Shown here piece by piece: positions 15,526 to 24,822 of a DNA stretch of 64,000 nt. The notes under the pieces are model-generated. The model worked only from the letters and a program-made list of their open reading frames with translations. It made no database searches and was not told the DNA's origin. Numbering within the stretch: position 1 is the stretch's first letter; every line of letters begins with the position of its first letter. The position numbers were made by a program, and so were the translations under genes. The stretch comes from Gaiellasilicea sp963730405 (GTDB lineage Bacteria > Actinomycetota > Thermoleophilia > Gaiellales > Gaiellaceae), in the NCBI GenBank assembly GCA_963730405.1, contig CAVSRW010000015.1, forward strand, positions 1 to 64,000. The letters are read 5' to 3'.

Positions 15526-16213
15526 GTGAGGCTCAATGCGTACCTGGCACGCGCGGGCGTGGCCTCGCGCCGGAAGGCGGACGAGCTGATCAAGGCCGGG
15601 CGCGTGCTCGTCAACGGCGAGCCGGGGCAGCTGAACACATTCGTGCAGGCGGCCGACGCCGTCGAGGTCGACGGTCAGCCGGTGGCGAAGCAGGGCCTCG
15701 CGTACGTGCTCCTGAACAAACCGGCCGGCGTGGTCACGACCGCGAGCGACCCGCAGGGTCGGCCCACCGTTGTCGGTCTGGTCGAGCACGCAGTCCAGGG
15801 TCGTACCGGTCGGCCGGCTCGACGTGGACACGACCGGCGCGCTTCTGCTCACCAATGACGGCCAGCTCGCGCACCGGCTCGCCCACCCCCGCTACGGCGT
15901 CGAGAAGGTCTACGAGGTCGAGACGTGGAAGGAGCCGAACGACGAAGCGCTCCGCGCGCTGGCCGATGGGGTCGAGCTCGAGGACGGACTCACCGCGCCC
16001 GCGCGCGTCCGCCGGCTCGGCGCGGCACGCTTCGAGCTCGTTCTGCACGAGGGCCGCAACCGCCAGGTGCGCCGGATGTGCGAGGCGGTCGGCCACCGCG
16101 TCCGGCGCCTCCATCGCAGTATCTATGCGGGCCTCGGTGTGGGCGGCCTCGAGCCCGGGCAGTGGCGTGAGCTCAGCCCGGGGGAGGTCGAGCGCCTGCG
16201 GACGCCGCAATGA
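15526..16213 (+). CDS. rluB: Pseudouridine synthase RluB/RsuA family, with one frameshift
   Basis: Isomerises a specific uridine in ribosomal RNA to pseudouridine. From GTG 15526 the frame reads the S4-like RNA-binding domain VRLNAYLARAGVASRRKADE and KAGRVLVNGEPG, then YVLLNKPAGVVTTASDPQGR. At about 15795-15800 it slips by one base and resumes with the catalytic block VVPVGRLDVDTTGALLLTND (catalytic Asp in GRLD). It then continues through YEVETWKEPND and LHEGRNRQVRRMCEAVGHRV, the standard C-terminal motif. Both halves are well conserved and in order, so one extra base, probably a sequence error, explains the break. The full length would be about 229 residues, normal for the family. It is convergent with trpS. 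Confidence 0.88.
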
Positions 16214-16298
16214 GAGTGCTCTCGCCGACCTGATCGTCGCGCTGGGCTGGGCGACCCCGCCGAGTGGCACGGCGGCGGCCACGGCGGCCTCTCCTGCG

Positions 16299-17283
16299 CT
16301 AGCTCGGGCGGACGAAGCCCATCCGCTCGTACATCGTCTCGAGCGTCGGCGCGCTCGCCTCGGCCGCCTTCTCGGCGCCGCGCGCGAGCAGCCGCTCGAG
16401 CTCGGCGTCGTCCGAGCGCAGCTCGCGGTAGCGCTCCTGGATCGGCACGACGGCCTCGTACCACCGCCTCGCCGACGTCGGTCTTGAACTGGCCGTAGCC
16501 GGCGCCGTCGTAGCGCGACTCGATCGCCTCCGGTGTGTCGCCGCTGAGCGAGGAGAGGATGTCGATCAGGTTCGACACGCCCGGCTTGTCCTCGGCGCGG
16601 CGAATCTCGGAGCCGGAGTCCGTCACCGCCGAGCGGAACTTCTTCCGGATCACGTCCGGCTCGTCGAGGATCCGCACCGTGCCCTGCGGCGTCCCGGCCG
16701 TCGTCGACATCTTCTTCGTCGGCTCCTGCAGGTCCATGATCCGTGCGCCCACCTCGGGGTAGACGCCCTCCGGCAGCTTGAACGTCTCGCCGAAGCGGCT
16801 GTTGAAGCGCTCGCCGATGTCCCGGGCGAGCTCGAGGTGCTGCCGCTGGTCGTCGCCGATCGGGACGATGTCGGTCTGGTAGAGCAGGATGTCGCCGGCC
16901 ATCAGCACCGGATAGGTGAAGAGCGCGGACGAGATGAACTCGCGCACGTCGGACTTGTCCTTGAACTGGGTCATCCGCTGCAGCTGGCCGAAGCTCGTGA
17001 CCGAGCCGAGCAGCCACGCGGCCTCGGCATGGGCACGCACGTGGCTCTGGACGAAGACCGTCGAACGCTCGGGGTCGAGCCCCGTCGCGAAGAGCATCGC
17101 TGCCAGGTCGAGGGTCGACTCGCGGAACTCCGCCGGGTCGTAGTCGACGCTGATCGAGTGCAGGTCGACGATGCAGAAGAAGGCCTCGCCGCGCTCCTGG
17201 GTGGCGGCGTACTGGAGGAACCCGCCGATCAGGTTCCCGATCGTCTTGGAGCCGGTGGGCTGGATGCCGGAGAAGACGCGCAT
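16299..17283 (-). CDS. trpS: Tryptophanyl-tRNA synthetase, with one frameshift
   Basis: Charges tRNA-Trp. The N-terminal catalytic domain shows MRVFSGIQPTGSKTIGNLIG, where the HIGH-like motif is TIGN, and the KMSKS-like motif KKMSTTAGTPQG near residue 198. Intact reading continues to QFKTDVGEAVV. At about 16455-16462 the frame shifts by one and resumes as YEAVVPIQERYRELRSDDAE, ending TLETMYERMGFVRPS. The total of about 327 residues fits the usual 330. TrpS is essential, so either a single-base sequence error is present or a second copy exists elsewhere. ATG 17283 is 44 bp from the divergent DAHP synthase start, so the two share a short promoter region and may be co-regulated with aromatic amino-acid supply. 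Confidence 0.9.
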
Positions 17284-17327
17284 CGCGCAACGGTACCCGG
17301 AACACGGGTTGTTCCTACACTGGCCGG

Positions 17328-18680
17328 ATGGCAGCGACCCCGACGACCTGGAGCCCCGCCAGCTGGCGCGCCCGTCCGGCGCTGCACCAGCCTGAGTGGC
17401 CGAGCCCGGAGGCCGCGAGGGAAGCCGTCGCGAAGCTCGGAACGCTGCCGCCCCTCGTCTTCGCCGGGGAGGCGCGCGAGCTGCAGGCTGCGCTCGGCGA
17501 GGTCGGAGCGGGACGCGCCTTCCTGCTCCAGGCGGGGGACTGCGCCGAGTCCTTCCGCGACTTCAGCGCCGTCTCGATCCGGGAGAAGCTGAAGATCCTG
17601 CTCCAGATGTCGGTCGTGATGATCTACGGCTCGACGCTCCCGCTCGTGAAGGTCGGCCGCATCGCGGGCCAGTTCGCGAAGCCGCGCTCGGAGCCGCTCG
17701 AGCGCGTCGGCGACGCGCAGCTGCCCTCGTTCTTCGGCCACATGGTCAACGACGACGCGGCCGATCCCGCGGCGCGCGTCCCCGACCCCACCCGGATGGT
17801 GCAGGCCTACCACCAGTCCGCGGCCACGCTCAATCTCCTCCGCGCGTTCACCAAGGGCGGCTTCGCCGACCTGACCCAGGTGCAGATGTGGAACCAGGAG
17901 TTCGTCGCCAGCGCCCCGGAGGGGCAGCGCTACGAGGTCGTCGCGGCCGAGATCGAGCGTGCGATCGGGTTCATGCGCGCGTGCGGGATCGATCTCGCCG
18001 ACGCGCCGCAGCTGCACCAGGTCGACGTCTGGACGAGCCACGAGGGACTCGTGCTCGACTACGAGGAGGGCCTGACCCGCCGCGACTCGCTCACGGGCGA
18101 CTGGTACGACTGCTCGGCGCACATGCTCTGGATCGGCGAGCGCACGCGGAACGTCGACGGTGCGCACGTCGAGTTCTTCGCAGGCGTGCACAACCCGCTC
18201 GGCGTCAAGCTCGGGCCCGGCGCGACCGCGGACGAGGTGATCGCGCTCTGCGAGCGGCTGAACCCGCTCCGTGTTCCCGGCCGGCTCACCTTCGTCGTCC
18301 GCATGGGAGCCGAGCCGCTGCGCCGGGCGCTGCCGCCGCTCCTGCGCGCCGTGCAGGAGGCCGAGCATCCGGTCGTCTGGGCCTGCGACCCGATGCACGC
18401 GAACGTCTTCCGCACCGCGACCGGGATCAAGACGCGCAGCTTCGACGAGATCATGGCCGAGCTCGTCGCGTTCTTCGCCGTCTGCCGCGAGCACGGCGCC
18501 TGGCCGGGCGGCGTCCACCTCGAGTTCACCGGGGAGGACGTGACCGAGTGCCTCGGCGGCTCGGCCGCGGTCCTCGAGGAGGAGCTGACGACGCGGTACG
18601 AGAGCCTCTGCGACCCGCGGCTGAACGCGCGCCAGTCGCTCGACCTCGCGTTCCGCGTGGCCGAGCTGATGCGGCGGTAG
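17328..18680 (+). CDS. aroG: Class II (plant-type) DAHP synthase
   Basis: Condenses phosphoenolpyruvate with erythrose 4-phosphate to 3-deoxy-arabino-heptulosonate 7-phosphate, the first step of the shikimate pathway. The 450-residue protein is clearly the class II type: SPASWRARPALHQPEWPSPE at the N-terminus, FLLQAGDCAESFRDFSAVSI with the metal-binding Cys, RIAGQFAKPRSEP, LWIGERTRNVDGAHVEFFAG, NPLGVKLGPG, and GVHLEFTGEDVTECLGGS near the C-terminus. It heads a tightly packed operon that continues with tyrA and aroA. ATG 17328 is the start; no clear ribosome-binding site is visible, so the mRNA may have a very short leader. Confidence 0.95.
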   Translation: MAATPTTWSPASWRARPALHQPEWPSPEAAREAVAKLGTLPPLVFAGEARELQAALGEVGAGRAFLLQAGDCAESFRDFSAVSIREKLKILLQMSVVMIYGSTLPLVKVGRIAGQFAKPRSEPLERVGDAQLPSFFGHMVNDDAADPAARVPDPTRMVQAYHQSAATLNLLRAFTKGGFADLTQVQMWNQEFVASAPEGQRYEVVAAEIERAIGFMRACGIDLADAPQLHQVDVWTSHEGLVLDYEEGLTRRDSLTGDWYDCSAHMLWIGERTRNVDGAHVEFFAGVHNPLGVKLGPGATADEVIALCERLNPLRVPGRLTFVVRMGAEPLRRALPPLLRAVQEAEHPVVWACDPMHANVFRTATGIKTRSFDEIMAELVAFFAVCREHGAWPGGVHLEFTGEDVTECLGGSAAVLEEELTTRYESLCDPRLNARQSLDLAFRVAELMRR

Positions 18681-18682
18681 CC

Positions 18683-19805
18683 GTGGCTCCCGTCCGCTCC
18701 CTCGCCGTCGTCGGCACCGGCCTCATCGGCGCGTCCGTCGGGCTGGCGGCGCGCAAGGCCGGCGTTCAGCGCGTCACCGGCTGGGACCCCGACGCGGCGC
18801 ACCTCGCGACGGCGGCGCAGCGGGGGGCCGTCGAGGCCGGCCTCGGATCTGGCGGCGGCTCTCGCGGGGGCGGAGCTCGCGGTCGTGGCCGGGCCCGTGG
18901 CCTCGCTGCCTGCCCAGGTGCGCGCCGTCCTCGACGCGTCCGGGCCGGGATTGACGGTCACAGACGTGGGCTCGACGAAGGGCGGCGTCTGCACGGCCGC
19001 GGCGGGGTCGGGGAGGTTCGTGGGCGGCCACCCGATCTGCGGCTCCGAGGCACGTGGGCCGGAGTGGGCCACGGCGGAGCTCTTCGACGGCGCGACCTGG
19101 TTCCTCACCCCGGTCGCGGCCACAGACGCTGACAGCTACAAGACCCTGCACGGCTTCGTCTCGGCGCTCGGGGCGGTGCCGGTGGCGATCGACCCCGAGG
19201 CGCACGACCGGCTCGTCGCCGTCACGAGCCATCTCCCGCACGCGCTTGCGAACGTCCTCCTCAACCAGGCCGGCGGCGGCAAGGTGGACGGCCACGACCC
19301 GCTCGACGCCGCGGGCGGCTCGCTCCGGGACATGACCCGCGTCGCCGGCGCGAACCCGCGGATCTGGGTCGACATCTTCCTCGAGAACCGCGACGCGCTC
19401 GCCGCGTCGCTCGCCGAGCACCGCCGGCGGGTCGAGCAGCTCGAGGCTGCGCTCGCCGCCGGGGACGCCGGCTACCTCGCGCGCTGGATCGGCGAGGCCT
19501 CGGGCAACCGGCGCCGGCTGCTCGAGACCGCGTACGAGAACGCGGGCGCGTTGCAGCGGCTCCGCGTCCACGTCCCCGACCGGCCGGGCGTGATCGCGGG
19601 CATTGCCCAGGCGCTCGGCGCGGAACGGATCAACATCGCCGACTTCGACCTCCAGCACCTCTCGAGCGAGCGCGGCGGCACGCTCGCGATCCTCGTTGCG
19701 GGCGAAGGCGAAGCCGAGCGCGCTGCCGCGCTGCTGGAGCAGCAGGGCTACGGCGTCGTCGTCGCACCGGTCCTCGAGGACACGGCGCTCGAGGACGAGG
19801 CGTGA
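18683..19805 (+). CDS. tyrA: Prephenate dehydrogenase with C-terminal ACT domain, one frameshift
   Basis: NAD-dependent oxidative decarboxylation of prephenate to 4-hydroxyphenylpyruvate in tyrosine synthesis. GTG 18683 begins APVRSLAVVGTGLIGASVGL, the dinucleotide-binding GxGxxG motif. Around 18838-18842 the frame moves by one base, then reads ASDLAAALAGAELAVVAGPV, DVGSTKGGV, GGHPICGSEARGPEWA and SHLPHALANVL, all standard TyrA blocks. Residues about 295-373 form an ACT domain (LRVHVPDRPGVIAGIAQALG), which usually gives feedback control by tyrosine. It starts 2 bp after the DAHP synthase stop and its own stop overlaps the aroA GTG. The single-base shift is probably a sequence error. Confidence 0.9.
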
Positions 19806-21091
19806 AAGTCGAGCCGGCCGCGGCGATCCGCGGCCACCTCGCCGTGCCGGGCGACAAGTCGCTCTCGCACCGCGCCGTCCTCCTCGCGGCAGTGGGGGAG
19901 GGCGAGACGCGCATCTCCGGCTTCGGCCGCTCCGAGGACACGGAGGCGACGATCAAGGCCGTCCGCGACCTGGGCGTGCGGGTCTACGAGTCCGACGACG
20001 AGACGCTGCGCGTGTTCGGCGTCGGCCTGCGCGGGCTGACGCCGCCGAAACAGGCGATCGACTGCGGCAACGCGGGCACGCTGATGCGCCTCCTGCCCGG
20101 GCTGCTCGCCGGACAGGAGGGTCGGTTCGAGCTCACCGGCGACGAGTCGCTCCGCTCGCGCCCGATGGAGCGGATCGCGGAGCCGTTGCGCCAGATGGGT
20201 GCCCGCGTCGAGACGACCGACGGCCGCGCCCCGTTCACGGTCGAGGGCGGAACGGTGACCGCGATCACGTACGAGCTTCCCGTCGCGAGCGCGCAGGTGA
20301 AGTCGGCGGTGCTGCTGGCGGGGCTCTACGCGGACGGGGAGACGACGGTCGACGAGCCGCTGCCGACGCGCGACCACACCGAGAACCTGCTCGCCCAGGG
20401 CGGGGCGACGGTGACGCGCAAGCCGACCAGGATCACGGTCGCGCCGGCGGCACGGCTCGAGTTCGGCGAGATCGAGGTTCCGGGCGACTTCTCTTCCGCG
20501 GCCCCGTTGATCGTCGCGGCAACGCTCCTCGCCGGGTCGGAGCTGACCGTCCACGGCGTCAACCTGAACCCGCGCCGCACCGGGCTCCTCGATGTGCTGG
20601 AGCGGATGGGCGCGAACATCACCGTCTTCAACCGCCGCCGGATCGGCGGCGAGCCTGCCGGGGATCTCGACGTTCGGCCGTCGCAGCTCGTCGGGACGAC
20701 GATCAACGCGCGCGAGGTGCCGCTCCTCGTCGACGAGCTGCCGCTCTTCGCGCTCCTCGCCGTCCACGCCCACGGCGACAGCGTCCTCCGCGGCGCGGAG
20801 GAGCTCAAGGCGAAGGAGACCGACCGGATCGAGGCGGTCGTCGACGGGCTGCGGAAGCTCGGCGCGCACATCCGCGCCACCGAGGACGGCTTCACGGTCC
20901 GAGGCGTTCCGTCGCGGCTCCGCGGCGGCGGCGCGATCGACTCGCGGGGCGACCACCGGATCGCGATCCTCGGCGCGATCGCCGGGCTCGTCTCGCGCGA
21001 GGGCGTCGAGGTCGTTGGCGCCGAGGCTGCGGCGGTAAGCTTCCCCGGCTTCTACGACCTGCTCGACTCGCTGAGAGCAACAACGACCTGA
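19802..21091 (+). CDS. aroA: 3-phosphoshikimate 1-carboxyvinyltransferase (EPSP synthase)
   Basis: Adds the enolpyruvyl group of PEP to shikimate 3-phosphate. The 429-residue product has PGDKSLSHRAVLLAA (Lys22-type PEP/S3P site), IDCGNAGTLMRLL, the S3P-binding SAQVKSAVLLAGLYADGETT, the central GDFSSAAPLIVAATLL, and ELKAKETDRIEAVVDGLRKL followed by DHRIAILGAIAG. The NAGTLMR motif has Gly at the position that is Gly in glyphosate-sensitive class I enzymes (NAGTxMR). GTG 19802 overlaps the tyrA stop, and its own TGA overlaps the cmk ATG by one base. Translation of the operon is therefore chained. Confidence 0.95.
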   Translation: MKVEPAAAIRGHLAVPGDKSLSHRAVLLAAVGEGETRISGFGRSEDTEATIKAVRDLGVRVYESDDETLRVFGVGLRGLTPPKQAIDCGNAGTLMRLLPGLLAGQEGRFELTGDESLRSRPMERIAEPLRQMGARVETTDGRAPFTVEGGTVTAITYELPVASAQVKSAVLLAGLYADGETTVDEPLPTRDHTENLLAQGGATVTRKPTRITVAPAARLEFGEIEVPGDFSSAAPLIVAATLLAGSELTVHGVNLNPRRTGLLDVLERMGANITVFNRRRIGGEPAGDLDVRPSQLVGTTINAREVPLLVDELPLFALLAVHAHGDSVLRGAEELKAKETDRIEAVVDGLRKLGAHIRATEDGFTVRGVPSRLRGGGAIDSRGDHRIAILGAIAGLVSREGVEVVGAEAAAVSFPGFYDLLDSLRATTT

Positions 21092-21723
21092 TGATCGTCG
21101 CCATCGACGGGCCCGCCGGGGCCGGCAAGAGCACGGTCGCACGGCTCCTCGCCGAGCGGCTCGGCTTCCGCTACCTCGATACCGGCGCGATGTACCGGGC
21201 GCTCACCTGGCTCGCCCGGCGGCACGGGGTCGCGCTCGACCGGGCGGGCGAGCTGGCGGCGCTCGCGCTCGAGCACCCGGTCGGGTTCGACGAGGCCGGC
21301 CGCGTCTTCATCGACGACAGCGACGTCACGTCCTCGATCCGCAGGCCCGACATCGACAAGCTCGTCCCGGTCGTCGCCCGCCACCCGGAGGTGCGCGAGG
21401 TGATGCGGGAGCGCCAGCGCGCGCTCGGGAGCGAGGGGAACGTCGTGATCGAGGGGCGCGACATCGGCACGGTCGTCGCGCCTCAAGCTCAGGTCAAGGT
21501 GTACCTGATCGCGGACGAGCGCGTCCGGGCGGCGCGGCGCTCCTCGGAGCGGCCGGGCATCGGCGCCGACGCACTCGCGACCGACCTGCGCCTCCGCGAC
21601 GAGAAGGACGCCGTCAACATGCGCCCCGCCGAGGACGCGATCCAGATCGACACGACCGACCTCGCCGTCGACGAGGTCGTGGCGCGGATCGAGGAGATCG
21701 TCGTGGCGCAGCGTTCGACATGA
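21091..21723 (+). CDS. cmk: Cytidylate kinase
   Basis: Phosphorylates CMP and dCMP to the diphosphates using ATP. The 210-residue protein has the P-loop IDGPAGAGKSTVARLLAERL at the N-terminus, YLDTGAMYRALTW, the NMP-binding VVARHPEVREVMRERQR and VIEGRDIGTVVAPQAQVKVY, and the lid segment DLRLRDEKDAVNM...AEDAIQIDTTDL. The ATG overlaps the aroA TGA (TGATG) and the stop overlaps the next gene. The aroA-cmk order is widely conserved, and cmk-plsC-der-gpsA seen here is also typical of actinobacteria and clostridia. Confidence 0.95.
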   Translation: MIVAIDGPAGAGKSTVARLLAERLGFRYLDTGAMYRALTWLARRHGVALDRAGELAALALEHPVGFDEAGRVFIDDSDVTSSIRRPDIDKLVPVVARHPEVREVMRERQRALGSEGNVVIEGRDIGTVVAPQAQVKVYLIADERVRAARRSSERPGIGADALATDLRLRDEKDAVNMRPAEDAIQIDTTDLAVDEVVARIEEIVVAQRST

Positions 21724-22370
21724 GCCGCGACGACGCCGTCTGGACGGTCGGCCGCTTCACGATCGGCACCCTCGTCCGCCTGCTGACGCCGCTCCGCAAC
21801 TACGGCGCCGAGCGGGTGCCGCGCACGGGCGGGGTCGTGCTCGCGTTCAACCACTTCCACTGGATCGATCCGCCCGTCTTCGGGCTGCTCTCCCCGCGGC
21901 CGATGGCCTTCGTCGCCAAGGTCGAGGCCCATCGCATCCTCGGGCTCGGACAGCTGCTGCGGAGCTTCGGGACGATCTCGGTCCGCCGCGGCGAGTCGGA
22001 TCGGGAGGCCGTGCGCCAGATGCGGGAGGCGGTCCGTGTGGGCCGTGCACTCGGGCTCTTCGTCGAGGGGACGCGGCAGCTGTCGGGCGTTCCCGGCCGT
22101 GTCCAGCCGGGCGCCGCGATGGTCGCGCTGCAGGAGGACGTGCCCGTCGTGCCCGCCGCGATCTACGGCTCCTACGACTGGAAGATCGGCAATCGCCGGC
22201 CGATCTCGGTCGCGTGGGGAGAGCCGGTCCGGTTCGAAGGCCTGCCGAAGAACGGCAAGGGCTACCGCGAGGCATCCGGCGAGGTCGAGCGCCGGATCCA
22301 CGGGCTCCACGACTGGCTCGCCGACATGCACGCGCTTCGTCGCCCCGAGCGTGCGACTCCGCCGGCATGA
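21720..22370 (+). CDS. plsC: 1-acyl-sn-glycerol-3-phosphate acyltransferase
   Basis: Acylates lysophosphatidic acid to phosphatidic acid at the cytoplasmic face of the membrane. The 216-residue product carries the acyltransferase motifs NHFHWIDPPVFGLL (block I, where the usual HxxxxD is HFHWID), FGTISVRRGES (block II), FVEGTRQLSG (block III, G-x-R) and VVPAAIYGSYDW (block IV). ATG 21720 overlaps the cmk stop and its own stop overlaps der. Block III reads EGTRQ rather than EGTRS, a common variant. With gpsA two genes downstream, the operon covers the first and second steps of phospholipid synthesis. Confidence 0.92.
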   Translation: MSRDDAVWTVGRFTIGTLVRLLTPLRNYGAERVPRTGGVVLAFNHFHWIDPPVFGLLSPRPMAFVAKVEAHRILGLGQLLRSFGTISVRRGESDREAVRQMREAVRVGRALGLFVEGTRQLSGVPGRVQPGAAMVALQEDVPVVPAAIYGSYDWKIGNRRPISVAWGEPVRFEGLPKNGKGYREASGEVERRIHGLHDWLADMHALRRPERATPPA

Positions 22371-23701
22371 GCGAGCCGGAGCCGCCGACGGTCGAGACGC
22401 CCGATCTGATCGGCACGGTCGCGATCGTCGGCTTTCCCAACGTCGGCAAGTCGACGCTGATCAACCGCCTGACCGAGTCCCGCCAGGCGGTCGTCCACGA
22501 GACGCCCGGGGTCACGCGCGACCGCAAGGAGCTGCTGGCGGACTGGAACGGCAAGCACTTTCTCCTGATCGACACGGGCGGCGTCGACGACCTCGCGCGC
22601 GACCCGTTCAGCCCCGAGATCGCGAAGCAGGCGCGCGCGGCGATCGCGGAGGCCGACCTCGTCCTCTTCGTCGTCGACGCCCGTCACGGGATCACGCCGG
22701 GCGACGAGGAGCTCGCCGCCACGCTCCGCGCCTCGAAGAAGCCGGTGCTCGTGCTCGCGAACAAGATCGACGATCCCCGCAAGGATCTGGAGGCGGTCGA
22801 GTTCCACCGGCTCGGCCTCGGCGACCCGTTCCCGCTCTCCGCGCTCCACGGCCACGGAACGGGCGACCTGCTCGACCGCGTCGTCGAGCTGCTGCCGGGC
22901 GAAGGCCCGACCCCGGTGGGGGAGGAGGCGATCAGGGTCGCGATCCTCGGCCGTCCGAACGTCGGCAAGTCGTCGCTCCTGAACGCGCTCCTCGGGCAGG
23001 AGCGGGTGATCGTCTCGGAGGTGCCGGGGACGACGCGCGACACGGTCGACACGATCCTCGAGAAGGACGGGCGCACGTACCAGCTCGTCGACACCGCGGG
23101 CTTGCGGCGGAAGCGGAAGCAGCGGCAGGGCATCGAGTACTACTCGGAGCTGCGCGCGCTCGAGGCGGCGGAGCGGGCCGACGTCGCGCTCGTCCTGATC
23201 GATGCGAGCGAAGGGATCGTCGACCAAGACCTCTCCGTCGCGGACGTCGCGCGCAAGGCCGGCAACTCGACGCTTGTCGTGCTCGCGAAGTGGGACGAGA
23301 CCGACGTCACGATCGAGGACGTCCGCCCCAGGATCGAGGCGAAGCTGCGCCAGCGCCCGCCCCTGATCGCCGTCTCCTCGAAGACCGGACGCGGCCTCGA
23401 CCGGCTGCTCCAGTACATCGCCGACCTGTTCGACAAGCACACCGGCCGGATCCCGACGCCGGCGCTCAACAACGCGCTCGCCGAGCTGCGCCAGGCCCGG
23501 CAGCCGCCCTCGTCGAGGGGCAAGCGGCTGAACCTGCTCTACGGCGCCCAGGTCTCGACGCGGCCGCCGCGGATCCGGATCCACGTCAACGATCCCGGGC
23601 TCGTCACGCGCGACTACGCGTACTGGGTCGAGAACGAGCTCCGGAAACGGTTTAACCTCGCCGGCGTGCCGGTCTCGATCGACTTCGTCAAGCGCTCGTG
23701 A
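22367..23701 (+). CDS. der: Ribosome assembly GTPase Der (EngA)
   Basis: Tandem-GTPase factor needed for 50S subunit maturation. Two G domains are evident. The first has IVGFPNVGKSTLINRL (residues about 19-34), DTGGVDD and NKIDD; the second has ILGRPNVGKSSLLNALLGQE near residue 195, DTAGLRRKRK and AKWDE. A C-terminal KH-like domain follows (TPALNNALAELRQARQPPSS, KRLNLLYGAQVSTRPPRIRI). ATG 22367 is chosen because it overlaps the plsC stop (ATGA). Longer in-frame readings only translate plsC out of frame. It is 444 residues, the normal size, and its stop overlaps gpsA. Confidence 0.95.
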   Translation: MSEPEPPTVETPDLIGTVAIVGFPNVGKSTLINRLTESRQAVVHETPGVTRDRKELLADWNGKHFLLIDTGGVDDLARDPFSPEIAKQARAAIAEADLVLFVVDARHGITPGDEELAATLRASKKPVLVLANKIDDPRKDLEAVEFHRLGLGDPFPLSALHGHGTGDLLDRVVELLPGEGPTPVGEEAIRVAILGRPNVGKSSLLNALLGQERVIVSEVPGTTRDTVDTILEKDGRTYQLVDTAGLRRKRKQRQGIEYYSELRALEAAERADVALVLIDASEGIVDQDLSVADVARKAGNSTLVVLAKWDETDVTIEDVRPRIEAKLRQRPPLIAVSSKTGRGLDRLLQYIADLFDKHTGRIPTPALNNALAELRQARQPPSSRGKRLNLLYGAQVSTRPPRIRIHVNDPGLVTRDYAYWVENELRKRFNLAGVPVSIDFVKRS

Positions 23702-24654
23702 AGGCAGTCGTCGTGGGAGGGGGGTCGTGGGGCACGGCCTTCGCCCGCGTGCTCACCCACCGCGAGCACGAGATCACGCTCGCCTGCCGCGACGCCGAGC
23801 AGGCGCGCGCGATCACCGAGACGGGCAGGAACCCGCGCTACCTGACGCACTGCGACCTGCGCGGGGTCCGTGCGACGACGATCGACGAGGCACCGATCGA
23901 AGAGGCGGACCTCGTCGTCGTGGCCGTCCCGAGCGCCGTCTTCGGCGACGTCGTCCGCTCCCTGCCCGGTGAGGCGCCGATCCTGTCGCTGACGAAGGGG
24001 CTCGATCCGGCGACGGAGGAGCGGATGTCCACGCTCGTCACCAACCGGCCGGTGGCCGTCCTCTCCGGCCCGAACATCGCCGACGAGATCGCGCGTGACC
24101 TTCCGGCCGCCGCCGTGATCGCGAGCGAGGACGAGCAACTCGCGCTCGACCTGCAGGCGGCGATCAACTCGGTCACCTTCCGTGTCTACGTCAACGACGA
24201 CGTGATCGGGGTCGAGCTCTGCGCGGCGGCAAAGAACGTGATCGGGCTCGCCGCCGGCGGCGCAGACGGCCTCGCGCTCGGCGACAACGCGAAGGCGGCG
24301 CTCGTCGCCCGCGGGCTCGCCGAGATGGGACGCCTCGCGGTCGCGGCAGGCGGGAAGGAGGAGACCTTCGCCGGGCTCGCCGGGATGGGCGACCTCGTCG
24401 TCACCTGCTGGTCGCCGGTCGGCAGGAACCGGCGCGCCGGCGAGCTGATCGCGCAGGGCGCCGAGCCGGACGAGGCCGTCCGGCAGATCGGGATGACCGT
24501 CGAAGGGCTGACGACCGCGCCCGTGCTCCGCGACCTCTCGCGCCGGCTGGGGATCGAGCTGCCGATCACGGAAGGCGTCTGCGCGGTGCTCGGCGGCAAG
24601 CCCCTGCACGAGCTCGTCGGCCACCTGATGCGCCGCGAGCCGACGACCGAATAA
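23698..24654 (+). CDS. gpsA: Glycerol-3-phosphate dehydrogenase [NAD(P)+]
   Basis: Reduces dihydroxyacetone phosphate to sn-glycerol 3-phosphate for phospholipid synthesis. The 318-residue protein begins with the dinucleotide fold VKAVVVGGGSWGTAFARVLT, then PILSLTKGLDPATEERMSTL, SGPNIADEIARDLPAA, and the catalytic-region ELCAAAKNVIGLAAGGADGL followed by AGMGDLVVTCWSPVGRNRR. GTG 23698 overlaps the der stop. It is the last gene of the aromatic/phospholipid operon; the 168-bp region that follows contains a hairpin and the control region of the giant gene. Confidence 0.95.
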   Translation: MKAVVVGGGSWGTAFARVLTHREHEITLACRDAEQARAITETGRNPRYLTHCDLRGVRATTIDEAPIEEADLVVVAVPSAVFGDVVRSLPGEAPILSLTKGLDPATEERMSTLVTNRPVAVLSGPNIADEIARDLPAAAVIASEDEQLALDLQAAINSVTFRVYVNDDVIGVELCAAAKNVIGLAAGGADGLALGDNAKAALVARGLAEMGRLAVAAGGKEETFAGLAGMGDLVVTCWSPVGRNRRAGELIAQGAEPDEAVRQIGMTVEGLTTAPVLRDLSRRLGIELPITEGVCAVLGGKPLHELVGHLMRREPTTE

Positions 24655-24688
24655 GCCTCCGCCGCTTGTCAAAAGGCGAGAAAAAAAG

Positions 24689-24704
24689 TCCCTCTTTCGA
24701 GGGA
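24689..24704 (-). terminator. Hairpin with T-run in the minus-strand sense
   Basis: Arms TCCCTC and GAGGGA with a TTTC loop, immediately preceded on the plus strand by seven A's (24681-24687). Read on the minus strand this is a stem followed by seven T's, the form of an intrinsic terminator. No minus-strand gene is visible here, so it may block antisense transcription or end gpsA transcription weakly. Confidence 0.45.
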
Positions 24705-24712
24705 AATCCTTA

Positions 24713-24724
24713 CGCAACGTTGCG
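24713..24724 (+). promoter_or_regulatory. Palindrome CGCAACGTTGCG upstream of the giant gene
   Basis: A 12-bp perfect palindrome with a central CG, of the kind bound by LacI/GalR-type repressors, about 100 bp before the giant gene start. It is embedded in the most A/T-rich stretch nearby (24663-24745). No such regulator is encoded in the window. Confidence 0.4.
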
Positions 24725-24822
24725 AAAGCATTGATTTCTGATGAAGAGAGGAGTAGCTTCGCCCGTCAGTGAGATCTGGGGCCAGGACCGGGGCAGCGAC
24801 ACAAGTAGGACGCGCGTAGGCG

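Noticed and set aside
16211..16222. Small palindrome GAGAGTGCTCTC after rluB
   Set aside because: Only a 5-bp stem; too short to support as terminator or operator.
16455..16462. Programmed frameshifting in trpS
   Set aside because: No slippery heptamer or downstream structure was evident, and the same kind of slip occurs in unrelated genes, so a sequence error is more likely.
24698..24715. A degenerate metal-box-like sequence (half-site CCTTAC) before the giant gene
   Set aside because: Only one arm matches; the other arm agrees at four of seven positions, which is too weak to call.
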